From Polynucleobacter meluiroseus (GTDB taxonomy: Bacteria > Pseudomonadota > Gammaproteobacteria > Burkholderiales > Burkholderiaceae), in NCBI GenBank assembly GCA_943329505.2, contig CALQED020000049.1, forward strand, positions 1 to 7,581: 7,581 nucleotides of DNA. Reading direction: 5' to 3'. The translations under genes and the position numbers were made by a program. Below are positions 1 through 5,911 of this stretch, in pieces. The notes under the pieces are model-generated. The model made no database searches and was not told the DNA's origin. It worked only from the letters and a program-made list of their open reading frames with translations. Within the stretch, counting starts at the first letter, position 1. Each line of letters opens with the position of its first letter.

Positions 1-108
1 AAATATGAGGATGCGCCTCTTGGCCTCTCGCTGATAGCTAATACCAATCAAGATCTGCTTCTTCTAAAGCTTGCTAGCAATCTAGAAGTACATTTAAAGC
101 ATGAATAA
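1..108 (+). CDS. C-terminal fragment of an amidase-signature family protein (partial)
   Basis: Frame 1 is open from the first base to a TAA at 106-108 and gives the last 35 residues of a protein whose start lies outside the window. The segment APLGLSLIAN followed by a short leucine-rich helix ending in LASNLE resembles the C-terminal end of amidase-signature hydrolases (GatA-like and catabolic amidases), which typically reads P-x-G-L-Q-L-I-G, then a charged turn, then D-x-L-L-L-x-x-A-x-x-x-E. The catalytic Ser-Ser-Lys region would be upstream and cannot be seen, so activity and substrate are unknown. It converges with the minus-strand operon across a shared terminator. The family assignment rests on one short motif and is tentative; that it is the end of a real gene is supported by the terminator just after the stop. 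Confidence 0.55.
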   Translation, partial: KYEDAPLGLSLIANTNQDLLLLKLASNLEVHLKHE

Positions 109-123
109 AAGCAAGCATCCATA

Positions 124-158
124 AAAAAATCCCCTAAAGAGCATTCAGGGGATTTTTT
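124..158. terminator. Bidirectional rho-independent terminator
   Basis: A perfect 12-bp inverted repeat (AAAAAATCCCCT at 124-135 and its reverse complement at 147-158) encloses an 11-base loop. The CCCCT/AGGGG core gives a stem followed by six T residues on the plus strand and, by symmetry, six T residues on the minus strand. It lies 15 bases after the stop of the plus-strand amidase-like gene and 37 bases after the stop of the last minus-strand gene, which is the expected position for a terminator shared by two converging transcripts. Confidence 0.9.
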
Positions 159-195
159 AATCTACACACTAAACTTCCGAGCAAGTGGTAAGGGG

Positions 196-1182
196 CTATT
201 CTTTTGGAATATTGAGCTTCTTAATTTGATCGCCTGCAGTCTTCATTTCTTTTCTGACAATTTCATTTACTTTACCTGGTGTGCTGTAGAGAGGCGTCAC
301 ACCTAACCTCAGATAACTCTCCTGTACCTCGGTTGAGGCCATCACCTTTTCGAGCGCTGCATTTAGCTTTTGAATAATGGGCGCTGGTACGCCTTTTTGC
401 GCTACTAATGCCCACCAAACTGACGCTTCAAAACCTGGAAAGCCCAACTCAACCATCGTTGGCACGTCAGGCAAGGAAATAGAACGCTGCAATGAAGTAA
501 CAGCCAATGGGGTCAATTTTTTAGTTGTAATAAACGGAATAGCAGGCGCCATATCCGAGAAAACCAATTGCACCTCATTGCCCACTAGAGCTGCGGTAGC
601 CTGTCCATTCCCTTTATAAGGAATATGCACAAGATCAATGCCAGCCGCGGCCTTAAACTTCTCAGCCGTTAAGTGGGCTGTATTACCCTTTGCACCAGCA
701 CCGTAATTAATTTGACCTGGATTTGCCTTTGCAAATGAAATGAGGTCTTTCATATTTTTAATAGGAATTGGTGAATTTGGATTAATGACCAAAACCTGAC
801 CAGCAATACCGAGCATGGAAATCGGTGCAAAATCTTTAAACCAATCGTAAGGCAGGGTTTTATAAAGATATTGATTATTCAAAATGATGCTACTGGTTCC
901 CAGCAGTAAGGTGTAACCATCCGCAGGAGATTTAGCAGCAGCTTCAAAGCCAATCGTGCCATTAGCCCCTGGTTTATTTTCAACAATAATGGTTTGCCCA
1001 AGTGAATCTCCTAACCTTTGCGCAATAATTCGACTCAATAAGTCGCTTGTTCCCCCTGGAGGAAATGGCGCGATAATTTTAATTGACCGAGTAGGATAGT
1101 TTTGCGCGGCAGCAATTAATGGGACTAATAGCAGCCCAATAAACACGCTTTTTAGCGTGATGACGACGTGTTTAAATTGCAT
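196..1182 (-). CDS. TTT-family (Bug/TctC) periplasmic substrate-binding protein, copy 1
   Basis: Extracytoplasmic solute receptor of the tripartite tricarboxylate transporter family, expected to bind a small carboxylate or related compound in the periplasm. The 328-residue length is typical. A Sec signal peptide (basic start, hydrophobic core about residues 13-23) ends in LIAAA before QNYP, with likely cleavage after residue 26. Ligand-loop motif PPGGTSD is at 41-47, VENKPGANG at 67-75, ADGYTLL about 87-93, HIPYKG at 186-191 and LPDVPTMVELG about 237-247. The frame extends four codons further to a TTG at 1194, but the ATG at 1182 is preferred because GGAGG sits 5 bases before it and would overlap the TTG-initiated codons. 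It is the last gene of the minus-strand set, 54 bases after copy 2, and is followed by the bidirectional terminator. The ligand cannot be read from the sequence. Confidence 0.93.
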   Translation of the reverse strand: MQFKHVVITLKSVFIGLLLVPLIAAAQNYPTRSIKIIAPFPPGGTSDLLSRIIAQRLGDSLGQTIIVENKPGANGTIGFEAAAKSPADGYTLLLGTSSIILNNQYLYKTLPYDWFKDFAPISMLGIAGQVLVINPNSPIPIKNMKDLISFAKANPGQINYGAGAKGNTAHLTAEKFKAAAGIDLVHIPYKGNGQATAALVGNEVQLVFSDMAPAIPFITTKKLTPLAVTSLQRSISLPDVPTMVELGFPGFEASVWWALVAQKGVPAPIIQKLNAALEKVMASTEVQESYLRLGVTPLYSTPGKVNEIVRKEMKTAGDQIKKLNIPKE

Positions 1183-1187
1183 AAAAG

Positions 1188-1192
1188 CCTCC
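1188..1192 (-). promoter_or_regulatory. Shine-Dalgarno site deciding the start of Bug copy 1
   Basis: On the minus strand GGAGG is followed by five bases (CTTTT) and ATG at 1182-1180. This places initiation at the ATG and argues against the in-frame TTG at 1194-1192, which would lie partly within the site itself. Confidence 0.85.
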
Positions 1193-1236
1193 AAAAATAC
1201 ATTTATTAATAGTGATATATCTCAATGATTAGACAA

Positions 1237-2238
1237 CTACTCAAGCTTAGCACCAGAATCTTTGACTACCTTGGCAAATTTAACGAACTCTGCTTTAACT
1301 AGTGCACTGAATTCTGCAGGGGTGCTGCCAATAGGGTCAGCACCCTCCTTAAGAAAGCGCTCCCGAATTTCTGGCTGCTTGAGTGCACGTGACGTTTCTT
1401 TATAAAGTAAGTCAACAATTGGCGCCGGAGTATTAGCTGGCACAAACATACCGAACCAAGTATTGATATCGTAGCCAGGCAAACCGGCTTCGACTAATGT
1501 AGGTAGATCCTTAGCAGCCATTGAGCGAACAGATGTAGTTACAGCCAAAGCCTTGAGGCGCCCATCTTTTACTAGAGGAAGTGCTGCAACAATGGGAATA
1601 AAGGCAACCTCAACTTCTCCAGCCACTACTGCATTCAAGGCTGGGCCAGCACCCTTGTAAGGTACATGGACCATTTTTGCGCCCGTCGCTGAATTAAACA
1701 TCTCACCGGCTAAATGACTACCTGCCCCATTTCCCGAAGTAGAGAAATTGAGCTTGCCAGGATTGGCTTTGGCATAAGCAATAAATTCCTTAATGTTGTT
1801 TACAGGTAATTTTGCGTTGACGGCCAATATAAATGGCATTTGGGCAACTTGGGTTACCGCCTGCAAATCTTTGATAGTGTCGTAATTGAGGCTTTTATAC
1901 AAATGGGGGGCAATGACCATGCTCGTCGATTGGGCCATGAGGACTAAATAGCCATTTGGTGGAGATTTTGAAACATACTCTGCCGCTATCGTGCCAGAAG
2001 CGCCTGATTTATTTTCAATCACAATACTTTCACCCAAATATTCTCCAAGCTGAACACTGAGTGTGCGAGCAATAAAATCAGCGCCGCCACCAGCGGTAGC
2101 AGGAACAATAATTTTGATTGGCTTATTTGGATAATTTTGTGCCGCTGCAGATAAATTCACACCGATGGTGCCGCCAATCAAGATGCTCGAAGCAGCAAGG
2201 AGTGATATCAATTTTTGAATATGATTATTTGTCTTCAT
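1237..2238 (-). CDS. TTT-family (Bug/TctC) periplasmic substrate-binding protein, copy 2
   Basis: A second Bug-family receptor of 333 residues, exported to the periplasm. The signal peptide has an extended N-region (MKTNNHIQK), a hydrophobic core about residues 10-29 and an AAA/QNYP cleavage site after residue 33, the same junction as copy 1. The ligand loop is PATAGGGADF (46-55), glycine-rich and unlike the PPGG loops of copies 1 and 3, which suggests a different ligand. Other family segments are VIENKSGASG (73-82), GNGAGSHLAGEMF (169-181), HVPYKGAGP (191-199) and DLPTLVEAGLPGY (244-256). The ATG at 2238 directly follows the TAG stop of the CobW-like GTPase with no base between, so translation is probably coupled. 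A weak AAGAGA lies about 9 bases upstream, inside the GTPase coding region. Function as a binding protein is firm; the ligand is unknown. Confidence 0.93.
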   Translation of the reverse strand: MKTNNHIQKLISLLAASSILIGGTIGVNLSAAAQNYPNKPIKIIVPATAGGGADFIARTLSVQLGEYLGESIVIENKSGASGTIAAEYVSKSPPNGYLVLMAQSTSMVIAPHLYKSLNYDTIKDLQAVTQVAQMPFILAVNAKLPVNNIKEFIAYAKANPGKLNFSTSGNGAGSHLAGEMFNSATGAKMVHVPYKGAGPALNAVVAGEVEVAFIPIVAALPLVKDGRLKALAVTTSVRSMAAKDLPTLVEAGLPGYDINTWFGMFVPANTPAPIVDLLYKETSRALKQPEIRERFLKEGADPIGSTPAEFSALVKAEFVKFAKVVKDSGAKLE

Positions 2239-3306
2239 CTAATTAGGTCTCTTGGTTGATTCTAGATTCTGTGTAATAGCGCCAACAGCATTAAAAAGCG
2301 ATTTAATGAGGTCAGCTTCTATATTTTTAGTAATAAAAACCATGCGTGTGTCATGATCATCGGTAGGCCATACGTCTAGAGTGACAGGGGGATGAAAAAT
2401 GTGTTGCACCCCCTGTATTACTACCGGCTTGCCATCAATATTCATAATACCTTTAACACGTAACATATCAGGGCCACGCAGATTGGTTAACAATTCTAGA
2501 GCTGCTGAGGCAGCTTCCCAGGTAAATGGATTCTGAAAGCGCAATGAAACTGTCTTAATACCCTGATGATGACGTTTAGCAAAGTCTCCTAAATAGCTTT
2601 CATTTGTAAGCTCTTGACTCTCGAGCAAAGAACCCAAAAAGCCTATAGTTTTTGCTGCTGACTTAGAAGACGCCAAGCCTAAATTGATCAAACGTTTAGG
2701 CTCAATTTCACCATTGACCACAAAAAGCATTGGTGCTTGAGGATTCAGCCCGCGCACAGCAAGCTCTAAAGCCTCCTTGGTAGCGCTATCTAAGAGATCA
2801 CTTTTGGTAATCAGAATAAGATCAGCAACGGCAATTTGTTTGCAGGTTTCCATCTGCTGCTCAATCTGTAGCAGCCCGTTATAACCATCAACTAAAGTCA
2901 CTAGTCCATCTAAACGAAATTGTGCTTCAAATAAAGCATCGCTTAATAAAGTCTGCAATATTGGCGCAGGATCAGCCAGACCGGTAGTCTCAATAATGAT
3001 GCGATCAAACTCTGGAATTTCACCAACCATCCGTTTGGAAAATAATTCACGCATCGTTTCTTGCATATCAGTGCGGACCGAACAACAGATGCAACCGTTA
3101 GATAGCAAGGAAATATTTTCGGAGGACATGGTCACCAAATCATTGTCGATGCCAATCTCGCCTAGCTCATTGATGACCACCGCAACCCGATTCATATCAG
3201 GATGCTTGATTAATTTAGAGACTAAGGTTGTTTTACCTGCACCCAAAAAACCGGTAATGATTGTTACCGGAATCTTGGAAGCGAGTACGTCTCTTTGAAA
3301 AGTCAC
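2239..3306 (-). CDS. CobW/COG0523 (P47K) family GTPase, putative metallochaperone
   Basis: A cytoplasmic G3E-class P-loop GTPase of 355 residues. Walker A is GFLGAGKT at 19-26, the NELGEIGIDN switch region is at 46-55, the family's CxCC metal-binding motif GCICC is at 71-75 (C72, C74, C75), and ETTGLADP is at 106-113. The guanine-specificity motif is TKSD at 167-170, a variant of NKxD. The C-terminal CobW domain shows RFQNPFTW about 257-264, LRVKGI about 282-287 and VQHIFHPP at 300-307. The inter-domain linker has only RHH (245-247) rather than the long His-rich stretch of many relatives. Known family members insert or deliver metals such as Zn, Co and Fe to client proteins. The start is GTG at 3306; no in-frame ATG or TTG precedes Walker A and there is no convincing Shine-Dalgarno, so initiation is probably coupled to the upstream LVIVD gene, whose in-frame stop lies 9 bases away. 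The client is not known; the propeller protein is a candidate by context. Confidence 0.9.
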   Translation of the reverse strand: MTFQRDVLASKIPVTIITGFLGAGKTTLVSKLIKHPDMNRVAVVINELGEIGIDNDLVTMSSENISLLSNGCICCSVRTDMQETMRELFSKRMVGEIPEFDRIIIETTGLADPAPILQTLLSDALFEAQFRLDGLVTLVDGYNGLLQIEQQMETCKQIAVADLILITKSDLLDSATKEALELAVRGLNPQAPMLFVVNGEIEPKRLINLGLASSKSAAKTIGFLGSLLESQELTNESYLGDFAKRHHQGIKTVSLRFQNPFTWEAASAALELLTNLRGPDMLRVKGIMNIDGKPVVIQGVQHIFHPPVTLDVWPTDDHDTRMVFITKNIEADLIKSLFNAVGAITQNLESTKRPN

Positions 3307-3315
3307 TGGCGCTGC

Positions 3316-4563
3316 TTAAATGTTCATTTCTAGAATATATAAGCCGCCGCCAAAGCGGTCCGTGGTGTAAACCAAATTACGATCATCAACAAACACTTCA
3401 TTGAGCTGAATTGCACCAGCGGGACAGAGTCTTGGTGCACCAGGAACGTAATAAGCAATCTCTTCTACCCGATATGGATTGCTGGTATCAAAGACCCTTA
3501 CACCGCCGTTAAAGAAGGTGCCAATAATAATCGTGTCCGATTGGAAAGACAGTGGGCTTGGATAGTTTTCGTGCAAGTTATGCGCCCCGAAACGTCCGCC
3601 GCGCTTACCAAAAGCTTCAATTGAAGGCATTGGGAAAGTGCCAATAGGAATTGGATTGCTTTCGTCCCGAGCGTCAATCATCCAAATGAGCTTAGGCCAG
3701 TCAGCGCCATCATCTTTAACGCACTCATCACTCACAACCCAGAGTCCACGATCAAACAATGGCAACACAGTGTGAATAAAGCCATTCAATGGTGGCGAGT
3801 GATTCCATTTAGAAACTACTTTGATATTGCTCTTATCAGAGATATCTAATACAAATGCGCCGCCATCAATATATCCAACGTAAGCCCGATCAGGATTACT
3901 AGGGAATACGTTCGTGTTGTGAGCTCTAAAGCCGGTATCAAAAATACCAGGCAAACGCTTTGGCTCAGGCTCTGCGTCTCCAACACGAGTACCTGGATAC
4001 CACCATCTTCCTGCTTCGACAGGCTTGGTAGGATCAGAAACATCGATGATGCGATAACACTGATCATCTTTTGGGTTCTTAGGCTGGAAATCGCTAGCAC
4101 CTGAAGACATATGAACATATTTGCCATCGACAAACCACACTGCATGAACGCCGCGCGAGTAAGGCCCGGAACAATCAAAGTGAGAGAGCAGCTTTGGCTG
4201 CTCAGGAACGGTGATATCAAAGATATCAAAACCAACATCCTTATCACCCAACACCTTACTCTGATAAGCAACCACCATCAGATTGCCACAAACATCAAGC
4301 GAGTTTGAGCGCAACTGCGTACTTTGCAAATCGGTTTGCAAAATCATTTTGGGATTTTTGGGATCTGTTACATCGACTACAGTAAAGTTTTTAGGTCCTG
4401 ACTCATGCGCAAGCCATAGAATGCGCCGTCCATCAGCAGTTTTTTGCATGCCAATGCCCTCGCCCATACCTCCAAAACCCCCCAGCTCATGATGAGCTAA
4501 AAGAGTCATGTTGCGAGATAGAGTTTGGTCGGGACGTGAGTTTTGGGTTGGGGTGTTCAGCAT
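3316..4563 (-). CDS. LVIVD-repeat beta-propeller protein of unknown function
   Basis: A 415-residue protein with no signal peptide or membrane segment, so probably cytoplasmic. It is built of repeats of the LVIVD type, each with a beta-strand ending in D-[IV]-[ST]-D-P-x-x-P: FTVVDVTDPKNP (60-71), FDIFDITVPEQP (112-123), YRIIDVSDPTKP (170-181), AFVLDISD (236-243), IWMIDARDESNP (293-304), VRVFDTSNP (355-363) and a closing strand LYILEM (408-413). This predicts a six- or seven-bladed propeller. Histidines occur in similar settings in several blades: RGVHAV (H140), RAHNTNV (H215), FIHTVLP (H264) and GAHNLHE (H328, H331). They could form a metal site, but that is inference. The ATG at 4563 has an AGG 8 bases upstream; an internal ATG at 4509 has no ribosome site. 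It lies 52 bases after Bug copy 3 and its TAA is in frame with the GTPase start. LVIVD proteins have no settled biochemical role. Confidence 0.85.
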   Translation of the reverse strand: MLNTPTQNSRPDQTLSRNMTLLAHHELGGFGGMGEGIGMQKTADGRRILWLAHESGPKNFTVVDVTDPKNPKMILQTDLQSTQLRSNSLDVCGNLMVVAYQSKVLGDKDVGFDIFDITVPEQPKLLSHFDCSGPYSRGVHAVWFVDGKYVHMSSGASDFQPKNPKDDQCYRIIDVSDPTKPVEAGRWWYPGTRVGDAEPEPKRLPGIFDTGFRAHNTNVFPSNPDRAYVGYIDGGAFVLDISDKSNIKVVSKWNHSPPLNGFIHTVLPLFDRGLWVVSDECVKDDGADWPKLIWMIDARDESNPIPIGTFPMPSIEAFGKRGGRFGAHNLHENYPSPLSFQSDTIIIGTFFNGGVRVFDTSNPYRVEEIAYYVPGAPRLCPAGAIQLNEVFVDDRNLVYTTDRFGGGLYILEMNI

Positions 4564-4615
4564 ATCAATAACCTATTAAAGAATAAAGTGAAAGGGTTGG
4601 TGGATTTAAAAACGA

Positions 4616-5581
4616 TTATTCGCCTTTGATTTTTGCATCACGAATTAATTTTGAATAGCGTGCGTTCTCGCTAACTAAAAATGCCTTGAATTCCTCAGGT
4701 GAAGTATTTTGCGCGTCGAATCCCAAATCTGCAAAACGCTTAATTAAATCGGGATTACTGAGAGCCTTGCGAATATCCGCCTGCAACTGCGTGACCAAAG
4801 CAGGCGATGCACCTGCTGGCATATAGACGCCCCAAGAGTTCACGGCAATAAACATAGGTAAGCCACTTTCGACAAATGTCGGCACATCTGGCATGGAACC
4901 AAAGCGCTTAGGAGTCGTGACCGCTAAGGGGCGTAGCTTGCCAGATTTGATAAACGGAATCACTGGAGCAGCATCGGTAAATTGAAATTGAATTTGATCT
5001 GCAGCCAAATCATTAATGGCTGATATGCCGCCTTTATAAGGTACGTGCACTGTTTTAATATTGGCATAGCTATTAAACATTTCGGCACCAAGATGAGCCG
5101 CAGTACCAACCCCGCCACTTCCATAATTAATGCTATTGGGTTTAGCCTTAGCGGCATTGATCAAGTCTTGTACTGTTTTATAGGGAGAATTAGCGTTGAC
5201 CATCAAAATACTTGGACCAGTAGCAACCAAGGAGAGTGGTGTGAAGTCCTTCTCCATATCGTAGGGCACTTTGGAGAGTAATGGCGTAACAATCGTCGAA
5301 CCTTGCGCACCAAATAGCAGAGTGTAGCCATCTGGTGCCTGACTGGCTGCATAAGTCATACCAATCAAACCTGCAGCGCCAGCACGATTTTCAACGACCA
5401 CACTTTGCTTCCAGAGATCACCAAGTTTTTGACCCAGGATTCTAGCCATTAAATCAGAGCTACCACCTGGAGGGTTAGTCACTAAAATTTTTACTGGCTT
5501 ACTTGGAAAGGTATCCGCCAAGATTGGGCCCGAAAGCCACAGACAAAACAAAAGGACTACCGTTCGCAATGATCGATTCAA
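4616..5581 (-). CDS. TTT-family (Bug/TctC) periplasmic substrate-binding protein, copy 3, TTG start
   Basis: First gene of the minus-strand operon, a 321-residue periplasmic receptor of the TTT family. The signal peptide has a short basic start (MNRSLR), hydrophobic core about residues 7-20 and an ILA/DTFP cleavage site after residue 22. Diagnostic segments are TNPPGGSSD (35-43), VENRAGAAG (63-71), PDGYTLLFG (83-91), INYGSGGVGTAAHLGAEMF (151-169), HVPYKGG (179-185) and MPDVPTFVESGLP (230-242). The start is TTG at 5581; no ATG is in frame before the signal peptide, and GGAGA seven bases upstream fits initiation there. A sigma70-type promoter lies about 50 bases upstream. No TctA or TctB subunit is encoded nearby, so the membrane partner must be elsewhere. 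The ligand is not predictable from sequence. Confidence 0.92.
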   Translation of the reverse strand: MNRSLRTVVLLFCLWLSGPILADTFPSKPVKILVTNPPGGSSDLMARILGQKLGDLWKQSVVVENRAGAAGLIGMTYAASQAPDGYTLLFGAQGSTIVTPLLSKVPYDMEKDFTPLSLVATGPSILMVNANSPYKTVQDLINAAKAKPNSINYGSGGVGTAAHLGAEMFNSYANIKTVHVPYKGGISAINDLAADQIQFQFTDAAPVIPFIKSGKLRPLAVTTPKRFGSMPDVPTFVESGLPMFIAVNSWGVYMPAGASPALVTQLQADIRKALSNPDLIKRFADLGFDAQNTSPEEFKAFLVSENARYSKLIRDAKIKGE

Positions 5582-5588
5582 ATGACTG

Positions 5589-5593
5589 TCTCC
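5589..5593 (-). promoter_or_regulatory. Shine-Dalgarno site supporting the TTG start of Bug copy 3
   Basis: On the minus strand GGAGA is followed by seven bases (CAGTCAT) and TTG at 5581-5579. The spacing is near optimal and decides an otherwise uncertain non-ATG start. Confidence 0.75.
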
Positions 5594-5629
5594 GTGATTG
5601 ATTTTTTCCGCTGATGCGGTCTTTTGAAA

Positions 5630-5658
5630 ACAATAGTTTAAGACTGGCTTTAGGTCAA
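5630..5658 (-). promoter_or_regulatory. Sigma70-type promoter of the minus-strand operon
   Basis: Read on the minus strand, TTGACC (plus coordinates 5653-5658, five of six matches to TTGACA) is followed by exactly 17 bases and TATTGT (5630-5635, four of six matches to TATAAT). Transcription would begin near 5623 and give a leader of about 40 bases with the GGAGA ribosome site. This is the best promoter match in the intergenic region and could drive all five minus-strand genes. Confidence 0.6.
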
Positions 5659-5674
5659 GACCCTATACTCATTA

Positions 5675-5703
5675 TTGGCAATTAAACGCTTGATTTATAT
5701 AGG
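5675..5703 (+). promoter_or_regulatory. Weak candidate promoter for the KPR/Bug pair
   Basis: On the plus strand TTGGCA (5675-5680, five of six matches to the -35 consensus) is followed by 17 bases and TATAGG (5698-5703, four of six matches to the -10 consensus). It would leave a leader of about 200 bases containing the inverted repeat at 5798-5829. In such AT-rich DNA a match of this quality can arise by chance, and no better site was seen closer to the gene. Confidence 0.25.
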
Positions 5704-5718
5704 ATATATTGATTTATA
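5691..5718. repeat. 9-bp direct repeat TGATTTATA, 19-bp period
   Basis: TGATTTATA occurs at 5691-5699 and again at 5710-5718, separated by TAGGATATAT. The 19-bp period is close to two helical turns, which would put both copies on nearly the same face of the DNA. It overlaps the weak plus-strand promoter candidate and lies upstream of the minus-strand promoter. It could be a tandem regulator site or simply low-complexity AT-rich sequence. Confidence 0.4.
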
Positions 5719-5797
5719 AAGATGCGCCAAAAGATGATTTTCTGCACAGTTTAAAAATGGTGAATCAGTGAACTTATACGAATAAGAAAGAATTCTG

Positions 5798-5829
5798 ATG
5801 ATGCATTGAACTAGATCTCTATGCATCAT
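5798..5829. repeat. Perfect 9-bp inverted repeat, candidate operator
   Basis: ATGATGCAT (5798-5806) and its reverse complement ATGCATCAT (5821-5829) flank a 14-base spacer. Each arm contains the self-complementary hexamer ATGCAT, and the two hexamers start exactly 20 bases apart, about two helical turns. The spacer holds a further palindrome, AGATCT (5813-5818). It lies 82 bases before the KPR start. There is no T tract, so a terminator is unlikely; a binding site for a dimeric or tetrameric regulator is the simplest reading. Confidence 0.5.
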
Positions 5830-5911
5830 TTGGATTAAGTACTAATATTGAAATCCATGCGAAGTAAATGAGCGAAGACAAGTAGCAACATCACAATAAA
5901 TAAGAGACATC

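Larger units (their letters stand above)
5582..5911. other. Divergent intergenic regulatory region (330 bp)
   Basis: No convincing gene lies between the divergent starts of Bug copy 3 and the KPR-like gene. The part near Bug copy 3 holds its Shine-Dalgarno site and a sigma70-like promoter. The middle (about 5670-5725) is strongly AT-rich with a 9-bp direct repeat. The part near the KPR gene holds a 9-bp inverted repeat (5798-5829). The KPR gene has only a weak AAGAGA (5902-5907) four bases before its ATG. No regulator gene is present in the window, so whatever binds these repeats is encoded elsewhere. Confidence 0.7.

Noticed and set aside
1183..1194. Longer start of Bug copy 1 at a TTG four codons upstream
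   Set aside because: The GGAGG ribosome site overlaps this start and is ideally placed for the ATG at 1182.
3846..4271. 141-codon minus-strand frame within the LVIVD gene
   Set aside because: It lies wholly inside a gene with clear repeat homology in another frame and its translation is hydrophobic low-complexity sequence without recognisable domains.
5608..5619. Hairpin CCGC-TGAT-GCGG in the leader of Bug copy 3
   Set aside because: The stem is only four base pairs and is not followed by a T tract in the direction of transcription, so neither a terminator nor an attenuator is supported.
5675..5690. Sigma54-like element (TTGGCA followed by GC)
   Set aside because: The GG and GC are nine bases apart rather than the required ten, and the TT before the downstream GC is missing.
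5722..5754. Ten-codon plus-strand frame (MRQKMIFCTV) in the intergenic region, a possible leader peptide
   Set aside because: No Shine-Dalgarno site, no runs of a regulatory amino acid and no attenuator hairpin downstream; short frames like this arise by chance.
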